Shown: positions 1 through 12,362, counted from the stretch's first letter. The stretch is 64,000 bases of DNA from Gonium pectorale (GCA_001584585.1 LSYV01000005.1:3048806-3112805), one strand, 5' to 3'. Program-made: numbers and translations. The notes: generated by a model not told the origin, from the letters alone.

Positions 1-3000
1 AGCTCCCACAGCACCCAGACCTACCCAGGCAAAGGGCAGCAGGGAGGACTCAACGGCACCAACACAAATCACCACCGGACACGCATTCCCAACTGTTAGG
101 CCGTGCCGGTGCCGGCACTCACACCACACGGTTCACGCCGCCCCTGCTCACCTCCTCCGGATCGTCCGAGAAGAGCAGGTAGAAGTACTTCATGGTCTCC
201 GCCATCCAGAACGACTCCATCTTGTTGCCGGGAACCGGCGGCACCGACGTCACGTCCTGCAGCACCTGGAAGCCGCCCGTGCCGACGCGGCACCAGCGGT
301 CGTACGCGCGGAACATGTTCCAGCCCCACTCGCGGTAGATGGGGTCGCCTGGCGCAGCGGCGGAGGCGGGTGGAGGCAACGGCGGGAGGCGGCAACGGCG
401 GTCAGCAAGAGCCGGTACATCGGAGGTATCGGTGAGGTGCGGCCCTTGGCAGGGAGTACTGCAGGGCAAACGACGCAGCGAGTGTGCTGCTCTGGCGCCC
501 GCGGCGGCAACCGGACACCGGCGACGGTGCCGGATTCCAAAGCATTTGTGACTCCAGGCGGGAGTGCACGCGGGGGCGCGGCGCCACCTCCACCCCCACC
601 GCACCTGTGGCGCGCCAGAGGTAGAACAGCGACTCCGTGACCTCCGGGCGCAGGAAGCTCTCCCTGCTGCGCGGCGTCATGCGGTAGGTGACGCGCCTCG
701 GCGGCTCCGTGCTCTGTTCCTGTTGCCTCCGCGACTGACCGCCCTGGGAAGCCCTTAACAGGTCCTCAGCCTTGGCCCTCGCCTCGTGCTGTAGCAGGCG
801 CCGAGAGCTCCCAGCGCCTCCCCCGCCCTGCCCCTGCGCGGCCTGCCCCTGGCCGGCGGCCCCACCGTTCCCGCCGGCGCTGTTGACGCCCGCGGAGCCC
901 GCAGAACCGCTGCCGTTGCTCCCTTGCCCTGCGAAGGAGCTGCCGCCTGTGCCGTTCGCCTGTGCCGGCGGCGGCGACGGCGGCGGCGATGGGGGCGGCG
1001 GCGGCGGGGGGGAGAAGTGCGGGACAAGCGACACCGAGTCGAACGCGACGCCGCTGGGGCTCTGGTGGTAGAGCTCGTAGCACGCCTTCATTAGCTTGAC
1101 GGCAACCATCAGGTCGTCGTCCTCGTCGGGGCCCGAGGCGGTGTTGATGCCGTACATGTGGCCTGCGTGCAGAAGCGCCCGGCAGGCAGGGCGGTGGGGT
1201 TGTCAGGCAGGCAGGTACTCGAGCACAACGTGATCGTGCAGCACCGGCTTGGGTTCGCGGCAGGCTGGCCGGCAGGCGTGGCCGGTCGCGCGCCTCCTCA
1301 CCCCTACAGATTCCCCATCCTTTCCAACCCGCTCTTGGCTTCGTGACGCGACCCCAACTTTGGTGCTTTCGGCCATGACCACTGGCTGCTGCTCCCTGGA
1401 GATGACAACCCAAATTGGTTTGTCAGTCCCACGCACCCAGCGCCATGGTGCCGGGAAGGAAGCAGGTCAGGTGCTCCAGCACGTTCTGGCGGGAAACGCC
1501 GTTGTCGTTGTCCGCCACGATCCACACGTCGCCAATGTCGTCGCCCATCCATAGCTTTGTCAGCATGTGCTTGCGCATGCCTTGAAGCGCGCGCTTGTAC
1601 ATGTCCAGGCAGATCTGCAGCGGGGGGTGACGGGGGGGCCCGTCAGGTTGTTTGTCATAGACAGGCAGGCGGATTGGGCACATCTCCTTTTGAGGAGGGC
1701 CCAGAGGTGCCTGCCGTGTGCGGGCATTGCGGCCCGCGCGATGAAGGCCCACTCCGAGCCGGAAGGCCCGCTACTTCACAGGTGGCAGTGAGGTGGCGCT
1801 GCAGCCGAGGACACCGGCTATCAACTAGCAGGAAGGTGGCGGCGGGCAAGGCGTGCGGTGTAGCCACCATACCACCAGCCGACGACCCACCGGCTCACAA
1901 AGATCTACTGTGCACTCTAAGCGACCCTCCCGAATTCCGCACCGTGTCGCTGCCATTGGTCAAGATCCACTGCTTCAGCATGTACTCGTACGCGCTGTCG
2001 GCCGCCGCGCCGAACGTGAAGTGGTTGCCGTTGCACGTCAGGGAGTCGCCGTTGAGGTTGGTGCAGTACAGGCCGTCCATGTTATTCATCTGGGCCAGCT
2101 GGTACCATGTCACCATGGCAGTCTCGCGGTACTCGGGCCGCCCTGGGGTATGTGGCCGTCGTGGGGGCAACGGCGGGAGGGCAGGCAGGGCATCGGCAAG
2201 TGCGCGTCGGACATAGGAGGCACCGCATGGCTGGACCCCAGCAGTATAAGCGGCTACGAACACGATGCGCGAGGGAGCGTAGATGTCGTCTTTCCTTACT
2301 CGGGACAAGCCCACCCACATCACAACTGGACCACACAGGCGCCAGCACCACACCGCTGCGCCCCAGCCATCCTTACAAGCCAAACACAAACCCCATTCGG
2401 TTTGGAATTCCGTGAAGCAGTCCGCTCCGACCCACCCGAGATGCGCGTGACCGCGCTGAACTCCATGGACAGGGTCGCCACCTCCGCCAGGCACGTGCCG
2501 CCAACGGACGCCCGGTAGGCCGCCGCGTTCTTATCATGCACGCTGAAGTGCGGCTGGGCCAGGCCGCTGGAGGTGTTGAAAGCCGGGAGCAGTCTGCAGA
2601 GCAATCGCGGCAATGATGGCCAGTTGCGTTACGATGACAGGATAAGAGGGAAGCACAAACGACAGCCGCCGCAACCCCATGGCCGTTCTTTGCCAGGAGA
2701 AGGTACAGTTTAGCAGCTGGAGAGAGGGCTTTCTGGGATTTGCCAACACGAGGCAGCGCACCTGTCCGCAAACTCAACGGCCTTAAGGAGGTACACTTCG
2801 TCGCCGCCGCTGTGGTAGAACGCCGCCGCCAGACCCCCCAGGATGCGGATAGTCGTCTCAAAGACCTGCGCCAAGAAACAACTCTGCTCACATGCTGATC
2901 ACTGTCGACGTCCCGCCCGTCCAGACAGCAGCACCACTCGGGTACATTTGCCTCGCTGCTGCTCGGGTACCTGTCAGCCCGCATCACGGCGCGGCCGCGC

Positions 3001-4251
3001 TAGCCGCTGAACAGGGCATGCATCATTTGAAGAAGTCATTGGCACCGACCGACCCTTCCGTACACGGGACACCTCTCCACATTCCTACTCCCGCCCCTCC
3101 CTCGCCTCCTGCGCGCCCCTCACCGACACGTCGCCCTGGTTCATGTCCAGGTGGTTGATGACCCAGTACCGCGCCTCCGCGTACTCCTCAAGCAGCCCCA
3201 GGATCTGGAGCGTGTCCAGACTGTCCACGATCGTGAGCCCCATCCGGAACCACTCGCGGTTGCTGCGGGAGCCCGCGTTTAGCTCGTCGTGCCCCCACGC
3301 GTATTTCCTGCGGCAACGGTGACATGCAAGTGGGTCAGCAGTCCGTCATCTGCGCACTGTGACCCAAGAGTAAGGGATCCCGCGATCTATCCCGCGATCA
3401 GTCACGTCCGGAGCTCAGGGGAACGCTCGGTTACACCGGAGCATGATGCGCACCAGCAGGCCCAGCCTGGTGGTGGGGGCCATACATGCCCACTGTCAGG
3501 GGCACTACCCGCGCCACACGGCGCCAGGCGCTGAAGCACAGGTGAGACGGCAATCATGATTCATGCCCCACCTAAATACTTGCACATCGTCCATGACCCC
3601 CTGGTTAGCTGCAACGTGCAAGCCGCAGACATGGCACACGGCCAAACGAGTGCGCAATGACGGTGCAACCCCAGCGCCAGCCCTCTCGGCATGCACTCAC
3701 CGGTAGCCCTGCCACGTCCAGCGCGCAGCCTCCCTAACTTTGCTCTTGCGCGTCAGGGCGTCCGTGATACACCCCAAGCTATCCACGTCGCACACGTGCT
3801 TGCCATCGCAAATGTGGGAATGGACACATCGCGGCGAGACGTCCTGCTTCGGAAGCTGCCAGATGCGGTATTTAGCATCCTTATGCGGATGGTGCCGCAT
3901 AGGCTTGGGCGCCTCTGGCGGCTCTGGGGCCTCAGGAGGCGGGGACTTGGGCGGCGACGGCGGCGCGTGTGGTGGCCGTTTCGACGCCGTGGCGAGCGGC
4001 CTTAGCGGCAGCACTCGTGCCGGGGTGGAGGGCGCCCCAGACGGCGCCGTGGAGGTCGCGGTGTAGCGCCGCTGCTCCGCGAGCTCATGCGAGGCGACGT
4101 GAGCCGGATGGAGGAAGAAGACAACCCACACGTACGTGAGCAGAGCTACGAAGCCGACCGCAAGGATAGCCAGGCGTGCGCTCCTCGTGCTAAGCAGGCG
4201 CTGCCAGGCTGACCGCCCTCCCTTGCCACCAGGTCCGGACTTCGAATACAT
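1..4251 (-). CDS. GH47 class I alpha-1,2-mannosidase (ER/Golgi), 3' end off window
   Basis: Trims alpha-1,2-linked mannose from N-glycans in the ER/Golgi lumen. Exons (descending): 4251-3701, 3307-3124, 2865-2762, 2593-2436, 2142-1943, 1614-1437, 1162-605, 348-152; every junction is in phase. About 710 residues are visible; the final exon, expected to hold the Ca-binding NTEAHP motif, lies left of the window. The N-terminus is type II: short basic cytosolic tail, one membrane segment (about residues 27-48), Pro-rich stem. GH47 landmarks: WTWQGYRKYAWGHDEL, TIVDSLDTL, VFETTIRILGG, FGAAADSAYEY, LEHLTCFLPG, LRPEVTESLFYL, MESFWMAETMKYFYLLFSDD. The three family acids, as I recall them, are E248 (VFETTIR), D381 (ADSAYEY) and E632 (LRPE); all are present. 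Oddities: a Pro/Gly/Ser insert of about 107 residues in exon 7, and GVAFD where GLSPE is usual. Confidence 0.93.
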
Positions 4252-4726
4252 CCTAACGGGCCTGGCCGCGCCCTCCTGGGCGGCACTCTAGGTCGTGAAC
4301 AGTGATCGCATGAGCGGGAGCGGTTAGCCCTGTCGCAGTAGCACGTTTTATATCATGTTCACTCGCAGAGGCTCTGGTCACTGTCCCGACGTCGGACGGG
4401 CCTACGCAACTACAGTGTGACGCCCGTAGCTGCGCTCCTGCCTGTATGACGACCTATTACTATATGGTGCTACATAAACTATATAATGTAGAAGGATAGG
4501 AAGAATACAGAGCGAGGCAACGAAAGTTGGATCCATGCACGTACTTGCATTCATCTCAGCTTGGCTGGGCTTGGCTGTGCCGGATTCCCAAATTTTGTTA
4601 ATCAGATGCTTATTGAAGCTCTGTACTGAAATGACGCACCGCCGACAGATGCCGACAGGATGTAGTCGCAGCTGCTCTTTCCCAAAGATCTGAGGACACT
4701 TGAAGCTGAACTGGGTCTGAGAATCG
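4252..4726. promoter_or_regulatory. Divergent 5' region between the GH47 and MLH3 genes
   Basis: 475 bp separate the two start codons, which face away from each other, so the stretch must hold both 5' UTRs and promoters. It contains an AT-rich patch (about 4440-4510) that stands out from the GC-rich surroundings. I see no open frame or recognisable factor site that I could defend. Confidence 0.5.
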
Positions 4727-7700
4727 ATGCAGCGTGTCAGGCAGCTGCCGCAGCAGCTGGTCGAGCGCATCCGGACCGGCTTGACGCTGGACAGCTTGCC
4801 TCAGGCAGTGGTCGAGGTTCTTGCAAACTCATTGGACGCACACGCGCAAAACATCGTCATTCGCCTGGGCGCGCCGACCCTCAGCTTTACAGTTGAAGAC
4901 GATGGGCACGGCGTGCGGGCGGAGGACCTTGACGTGCTGGGCAGCCGGTACAGCACTTCCAAGTTGCGGGGAGTGACGGACCTGGCGGGGGGTATCCAGA
5001 CACTGGGCTTCAGAGGCGAGGCAGTGGCGAGCCTCATCACCAACGCGGCGGAGGTCTGCATCACCACGCGCGGCCGGGGCAGCTTCGAGACCCTGACGAA
5101 GACAACACGTTCCGGCGGCTCTAACGTGGCCTTTGCGCCATCCACAACACACCTGAAGCACTCGGGCACAATCATCTCCGTGAAGCAGTTCTTGTTCAAC
5201 CAACCTGTCAGGTCACGCCAGCTGCTAGCACAAACCGGGTAAGGTGGAGAAGGTACAGTGCCTGGCGCCCAGGCCGTACAGCGTGGACTTGAAGCCGGTG
5301 TTCAACGAGCTGCCAGAGCCGCAAGAGACTCAGCGATGGGTGCAAGTGTGGGCGCTCGCACGCGGTGGTCGGAAATGGCATTTAGGCGACGCTTAGAGCT
5401 CCCCGCGCGTACGTACTGAAGTGCAGCAATTTTATCGGCATGTCCAGGCGCACCGCGAAACGCTGCTGCTTGTGATGTTGGTGTGTAATACGCTCACGGC
5501 CCTTCGGTTCTGTACCCTCACAGTGACATAGAGGCGCGCACGATCCAGGCCGTGCTGCGCATGGCGCTGCCCTTCGTCAACGTCAGCGTGACGCTGCTCC
5601 GCGCGCCTACTGGACACGTGCTGCTGCACCTGCCGCAAGTAAGTGTTCAAGCCGTCCGTGTTTTCCGAAGAGCCCCACCGTCCACGCACTTGTGTAAGTG
5701 TGGAATGAGCACCAAGGGTATATCCAATCTGTGCCTGTTAGGGGAGTGGCACAGATTGGTATATCTGTGCCACTCCCCTAACAGAGACACAGGATTCCAT
5801 GTACGAATACGATGTTGCTGGATAAAGTACGTTAACTAGATGTATGCTAGGAAACCAGATGTATGCTAGGAAACCCTTCAGCAACGGCTTTACATGGACA
5901 ACGCTGCGTCATTCCCGTGACATTCATTCTCCCGTCCCATGGCTCAGTCACACGTCGTGACTAGGCTCCCACCACGCTGACTGTATACCATGCCACGCGC
6001 AGGACCGGGACCTGCGGTCACTCTTCTCCCAGCTGGTGCCCGAGCAGGCGCCCACACTGCCGCCGATGATACATCTTGCTGGGGAGCGTGGATACGGCAT
6101 CCGCGGCCTCCTTGGCAGCCTCAAGGCATGCTATCCCCACCAGCATCACCAGTACCTATACGTCAACCGCCGGTGGGTCTGGCTTCCGACTCCGGAGCTT
6201 GCGGTGTGTTACGCATACCACCCGCATGAACCTTGCACTGGATACCGTACTTGCGTGGCTTGGGCACCGGTCCGCTTGCAAGCGTGCAACTGATTGACGC
6301 CTTTAATCTGCCTCGGTCCGTTCAGGCATGTCATCCACACGTCGATCTCGGCCCTGCTGAACGCCCACTTTCTGCGGGCCTATCTCCGAGCGGGATACCA
6401 CCTCAGCAACCGATCCCAGCAGCAGCACGACGACCCGCTGCCCCACTCCGCTGGTGATGACGGCCACGACGGCAAGTCCGGCAGCAGGAGCCGCAACAAC
6501 AGCAGCAGTGTGAGGGCCCTGCCGGCCTTCCTAGTGGCGATTGAGTGCCCCTACGGCGACTACGATGTCACGTCCGAGCCGGATAAGTCGGGCATCGTGT
6601 TCAAGCACCTACCCATTATCCACAGCCTCCTCAAGAGCATGGCGGCGCAGGCCTGGGGTGCGGACACACCGCTCAGCACGTACGGCGATGTGGGAGGCCA
6701 ACTAACCACAGCAGGTGGCAAAGAACGCGGGTTAGAGGAAAACCCATCACCACGTCAGCATGGTCGCGGACCGAGAGAGCCTGGAGAGCTCGCTAATCAA
6801 GGACTTGGCAGCCAACACTTCCTCGGACCTGAACAGGACGCCTCGCCGACGTTAAGTCGGGCGCTGGAGCAGCTTAAGCAGGAGCGCAGACTAGAGGCGG
6901 CAGCAGCCGGTGCAAATGCCTTGCGCACCTCCGGGCCTCTGCACGAGTTGCTGCGCCTGCAGGCTGCGTCGAGCGGCTGTCAGCTGGGGCAGTCGAAGAC
7001 CATGAGCCTGGCCGCTGTGGCGCCTGCAGACGTCGCAACTGGGTCGTACGCCATGGGCACAGTTCCGGCCCGCCAAGACGCCATCTGTCGCGTAGCCTGG
7101 GGAGCCCCTCGTCCGGGATTTTCAGGCAACGCAGTTGACGGCTTTACAAATGCCGTTGGCAACAACGCGGACGTGGACCCTCCACTGTCACCCCTGGGAA
7201 GGCAGCCTCCAGATGAGCAAATGCGCACGCATACGCGAGGGGCGCAACCCGCCGACCCGGACGACTTGGCAAGTGCTGGCGACGCCGTTGGGGACGAGTA
7301 CGAGTTCTGCTTTGGTGTCAGTCCCCTCAACGCTACGTCGACAGGCCTCATGGACATCGGTGGAGCAGTCTCGGGCGAGGGCAACGCACGCATAGTACGG
7401 TCACCGCTGGGTTGCGAATGGGGCTCTCCAAGTGAGGCCCTTGCTGCAGCGATGCCTGCGGGTCCAGAAGGCGCGGACAGCCCCGCTCTGCAGCGGCTGA
7501 TCAGGCCCATCCTGCCGGACAGCCCCCTTCCTGACATCAGCCCTGGCCTCGGAGACTCGGACGCGCTGACGCCGCCCGGAGTCGGTGCTAACGTGATGCG
7601 GCACAACTTACCCCAGCGTCCATGTTCTGCGGAGTGTGGCGTAGATGCCAGCGGTTCGTCTGGCGACGCCCTGGCCGACAGCCCGGTTCCAGCCGCCTTC

Positions 7701-10700
7701 TTGAAGGGCCCAGGCGAGAGCACCAACTTCTTCATCTCGCCACTCCTGACCAGCTTCATGAAGAGCAGCAGTGGGCAACTGGCCGTGTTTGATGACGTCT
7801 CCGCTTGGAACATGGGCTGCACAGGTGAGCGGACCTATGGGGCGATGTCCAATTTGGGTCGCCGCTTATCTTGAGTTACCTTGCTGGGGTTTTTGAGCGC
7901 GGTCGTAAGTCGCTACGCTGCCCTGCTCCTGCTTGCCATGCAGGCGGCAGCGCTCGAGGCGACGAAGCGCTAACATGGACCGGCACTGCCGTACATGCAC
8001 TCGGGGCATACGACCCTTATCACGGGCTGCACCCACTCAACGAGAACTGGCCCAGCCCTGCGGAGGCCGTGGGTATGATCAACGGGCGCGTCGCAGGGGC
8101 TGGTGCACAGCGAAGCCGCCAGGTCGCCAACCCTGAGGCAGGCTGTGCGGAGGGGTCGCCAAACTTAGCCTTAGGGACTTCGCCGGCAGTCGACGCCTCC
8201 CCGACCTGGTTGAAGCCCTACCGGGTGCAGGCGGCGCATACCAAGCCTGCCATGACTGGGCCAGCGGCGCTCAAGCCTGCAGGGGCTGCGCCGACATCCA
8301 GTCTTCACCATTTCCTCCGAGACTTGGCGAACACGCCAGAGGGTGTTGGTCCGGGCGCTCCTCCACCCCAGCGCCTACCCCAGAGGCGTTCCAACCAAGT
8401 GGACCCTGCGCGCCTGCACCGCCCAACAACTTTTGTTGTGGGCAATGGCAGCGACAGGCAGCCTGTGCCAGCTGATCTGCACCAGGGCGCAGCTGCGGCT
8501 GCAGTGGTTAGCGCGGCGTTGCGTGCGACCCCAGCCTCATCTCCCTTGCCAACGGCGCGAGCCTGCGCCGGTGATGGGACATCGCCGCCTGTGCTGCTGG
8601 GCGTCCCGCTGGCGGTACCTGGTTCTCACGGGGACGCTGGTGGTAGCGCTGACGGCCCGGCTGATGATGATGAGCCCGGCAGCATATCGCCACTTGCCCG
8701 CTTCCTCAGCTTCGCACAGGCGGACAGCCACCCATGCAACTACGAAGTGGCCAGTAAGGTGCCCCTGTCGGCTGCGGCCCTAGGAGAAGGAACCCCTCCG
8801 GGGGTTACAGGCAGCACGGGGCAGCCCTGTGGCAATGACTGCACGCCGGAATCCGCAACTGGCTCTTCAAGGCCTGGAGAGCTGGCCTCCGCCCCTAACG
8901 GTGGCTGGCGCGGTCCTGCGGCCGCGGCCAGGTCGGCTGCGCCGCAAGAGCCCGCAGACAAGAGGCCTACTGCCCGTTCGCCGCGTCCTGCATCCAGTGT
9001 TTCCGTCGCTGCAGATCAGCCACGCAACTCTGCGCAGGCTTCTCAAATGGATAAGCCCGGGCTTCCGCCGGTGCCCGCGTTAACAGCCAGTCCCTTTGCC
9101 GAAAATGCAGCGCATGCAGGCAGCAATGAAGCCTCAGTCGGCACTGAACGTCCATCCACGCCAAAGAGCGGCCACGTCAACAGCGGCCTTCGGCGGTCCG
9201 GCCTGCTCACCACGCCAACGCGTCTTGTTCAGTCAGCTCCTCCTCATGCCAAAAAGCGGGGCAGAACCGTTCACGGCAATCCCGCCAGCAGCCTCGCGAC
9301 ATCATCCTTCCCAGCGGCGTTGGCCAGCATGGCGTTGCCGGCAGGGGCAGCAGCCCCCAACGTTGCAGGGAAGGCAGCGTGGCCAGCAGGGCACCGTGCT
9401 GTCACAGCTGCAGCTCCCCTCCAGCCTCTCGGCATTCGACTCGAGCCCGGCGTTGATGCACCCGTGGGCGGAGCTCCGAAGGCTGATCGTGACCTCGGGC
9501 TGCACTGCACACGCCGTGCCGCCGACGCCGACGCAGGTGGTGGTGATGGCGGCGTAGAGGGCGCCTTTGGGAGTCCCACAGCCTTGGCCCCGACTAGTGC
9601 GGCTTCAGGCAGCGTAGCCGCTACGGCACAACAGCTGCCGTCGACAATCCCTAGTTCTGCCCCGTCACCAACTCCGAATCATGAGGCGCCGGGCCGCACT
9701 AAACAGCCTGTCTGCACCTTTTTTCGCCCAGCGCGGCCTTGGGCCAGCCAACAAGCTGGGGCGGGCTCCTCTGAACATCCGCAGGAGCAGTGCCCTCAAC
9801 AGAACCAAGTTGGCGAGCAGCCGCTGACCGAGCCTCCCAACGCTAAGGGAAACACCAAGCTGCCGAGCACCATGCGTAGTGCAGACGGGCGTGTAGTTCT
9901 CCAAGCTGATCACACCATTCAGCGTCCTTTAACGTCACTTGGGGCCGGCGTCACTCCAGGTGGCGTGCCCGCTGCGGTGCAGACACTGCCGCCCAACGCC
10001 CAGTACCCTGCCAGCGGCGTGGTGCCAGGTATCCTCAAGAAGCGTACTGCGCCGGGCTTGGGCTCCGCCACTTCCAAGCGTGTCAGGTTCTCACTGCCAG
10101 AGAGTGAGGACGGACTGGGGCTGCTGGCGGAGGTGCGGGGCGGTAGCTCTGAACGGCCGGGGGGCCAAGGGAAGCAAACGGGCGCCGCTGCTGCCTCGCA
10201 AGGACCCAGCGCCCACCCGCACATCCGCATTCGGATTCGCCTGCCCTCTCCAAAGAAGGCAGCCCTGCCCCGGGCAGCAGCCCAGCAGACGGCGAATCCC
10301 CAGCTGACGGCTGCCGAGAACTCCGTAGAGAAAGGAGGTAAGAGCAAATCAGCTGTCGTGCGGCTGTGATGTGCGATCGTCTGTATTGTCCTTTGGCCCT
10401 CGGCGGGAGGCTTAGGAACTTCCAACTTGTCTGTGTAAGCATGACTCGCTGCTCCCATTCCTGAGCGCAGGAGCAGGAAGCTCAGGGCGGAGCCCACCCG
10501 TGCCTACCCCCGGAGCTGCTGGACGGAATGCACAGTCCGCGGTGCCCGAAGGCCGTCAGGCGGTGTTGCCGCCCGTGCCGGTACCGTCCGATGCCGAGCA
10601 GCCCGTTTTGTGTGTGGAGCGAGACCTGCTGCGGCTAGCTGCGCCAGGGGAGCAGCTGGTCCCGCGCGACGTGTCACAAGGGACGCTTGCGCAAGCCGCC

Positions 10701-11970
10701 CAGATGATGGGTCAGGTGTGAGACACGCGCCGGTGTTGTGCTTCGGGTCGGGTAGCGTGACATCTGTTAGGAACTTGTGGAGAAGGCTGGGCATGTGAAC
10801 ATACATGTGAAATTTCCACACACTTTACGCACCTGATCTGTTTAGAGCAAGCATTGCCTCCACACCAGCACTCCGTGACACCCGAACCGGGCATAGCCCA
10901 TTTGCGATTGTTCCTAGGTTCGCGGAATGCCCTGTCGCAGGTGGCTCGCAAGTTCCTCCCCGCAATGACTTCGGGAGGCACCCTTCTGGTTCTCGACCAG
11001 CATGCCGCCCATGAGCGGGTCCGCCTGGAGAATTTGACAGCTCAGCTGAAGGGCGCCATGCAGGCCGCGGCCTCGCCGTCCGCCCGCGGCGCCACAGCTC
11101 GCTGCGGGAGCGGCGCCAGCATCAGCAGCGGCAGCGGCGGGAACTTCGCAAGCGGAGATGGCAGGTTTGCTCCCGACGACATGACGGGCCCCAGGCCCGG
11201 CAGCCAGAAGGATGCAATGCCGCTCCGCAGCCAGCTGGTCGCGGCAAACTTGCCCGTGATGCAGCTCACAATGTATGAAGCTGCGACGCTATCAAATCAC
11301 TCGGAACTGCTGACTGCGTGGGGCTGGCGACTACGGCCCTTGGATGGCGCGGACGGCTTGGACAGCACAGGATTGCAGCCCTCCGAGCCGCAGCCAGTGG
11401 CAATGCCTGGAAGCCGATGGCAGCTGCTCGGTGTGCCCGTCGTCTTCGGCACAGCGCTGGCCAACCCAGCTGACCTGCGGGTAAGGATCTTCCTGGAAAG
11501 GTGCGAGATTGCACTGTTGCCGCGGTGACTAAAACTTTGGCGGTGTGCTCGGGAGCTCTGTCCAAGCGGGAACTGATCCACCTGCCCTCCCGCATTCGCA
11601 GGCCTACCTGGACCAGCTCCACCAGACGGGCAGCGGCGCCCTGCTGGCTCCAGCCATGCTGCGTGTGCTGCGGTCCAAGGCCTGCCGCAGCGCCATAATG
11701 TTCGGAGACACCCTGGCGCCGCCGCAGCGCGCGGGACTCCTGGCAGCACTGCGAAGGACGCGGCTTTGGGCGCAGTGCGCGCACGGGCGGCCCACCGTGG
11801 CGCCGCTGGTGCATGTGCCCACGCTACGGGTGCTGTTGGAGCGCAGGCGCAAAGCGCTTGGGCAGCAGCGGCGAACACAGGAAGAGCACCCGAGCAGCGG
11901 CCGCAAGCGGCTCAGCGCAATCGGCCTGCGAGCCGTACTCGCCAAGCTGCGACGAAACCGGACGGCGTAG
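4727..11970 (+). CDS. MLH3: MLH3, MutL-family mismatch repair / meiotic crossover endonuclease
   Basis: Partner of MLH1 in MutL-gamma, which nicks DNA in mismatch repair and meiotic crossover resolution (nuclear). Exons: 4727-5238, 5524-5638, 6003-6172, 6326-7824, 7944-10337, 10471-10715, 10941-11480, 11602-11970; all phases agree, giving 1,947 residues. The N-terminal GHKL ATPase has E30/N34 (EVLANSLDA), DDGHG at 58-62 and GFRGEA at 94-99. The transducer domain runs through exons 2 to 4. The C-terminal endonuclease has DQHAAHERVRLE at 1664-1675, ACRSA at 1852 and CAHGRP at 1884-1889; the DQHAx2Ex4E metal motif is intact. ACRSAIMFGD and CAHGRP fit MLH3 better than PMS1/PMS2. Between the domains lies about 1,200 residues of low-complexity linker (mainly exons 4-5), which makes it longer than the human (about 1,450) or Arabidopsis proteins. 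First ATG of the open frame taken as start. Confidence 0.95.
5735..5784. repeat. Perfect 22-bp inverted repeat in MLH3 intron 2
   Basis: The arm at 5735-5756 is exactly complementary to 5763-5784, with a 6-nt loop (tggtat). A second, mutually exclusive pairing is possible: CCAATCTGTGCC just upstream (from about 5724) pairs with GGCACAGATTGG inside the first arm and loop. It lies in the intron between exons 2 and 3. It could be an intronic RNA hairpin or the remnant of a small foldback element. Confidence 0.9.
5838..5875. repeat. 19-bp tandem duplication in MLH3 intron 2
   Basis: AGATGTATGCTAGGAAACC occurs twice head to tail (5838-5856 and 5857-5875). It sits about 55 bp after the perfect hairpin in the same intron. 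Confidence 0.9.
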
Positions 11971-12210
11971 AGTGTGCGGCCATGCTGGGTATGAGGCAGT
12001 CTGTAGGGTTGCCTTTAATTTCCATGCCGTAGAGGGTTCGCTGTCACTGTCACCATATGGACCGGCCGGGTTGCCCAGCTCTTGAGCAACGCTATTTGCT
12101 GCTGCGCGATTGTTGCACGTTGGTGCACCGGGCGTGCAAGTCTGGCTTTGCGTGGCATTGTACATACATGGTAACACCAAACCCAGCCATCTGCCAGAGA
12201 CTGAAATTCC

Positions 12211-12215
12211 TTACA
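12211..12215 (-). terminator. TGTAA poly(A) signal, giant golgin gene
   Basis: TGTAA is the usual poly(A) signal in Chlamydomonas-type algae. This copy on the minus strand is about 350 bp downstream of the stop codon at 12566. The assignment rests on position only. Confidence 0.5.
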
Positions 12216-12336
12216 CATCGAAGGCTCTCTTATAGTAACAGTTATATCACATAGTATGCACATCCGATTGTACTTTATAGCTTATGTGACTCTAAGGCCC
12301 GTCCCTGGGTCTGCGGTGGTCAACCACAAGGAATAA

Positions 12337-12362
12337 AAAAAGAGAACCAGAAACGGGGAAGG
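12337..12362 (+). repeat. Partial copy (26 bp) of dispersed repeat
   Basis: Matches the first 25 or so bases (AAAAGAGAACCAGAAACGGG and following) of the 80-bp repeat found in full at 36242-36321 (reverse) and 62673-62752 (forward). The similarity stops abruptly after GGAAGG. Confidence 0.8.

Noticed and set aside
6980..7822. Minus-strand open frame (280 codons)
   Set aside because: Antisense to MLH3 exon 4; no motif and no splice partner.
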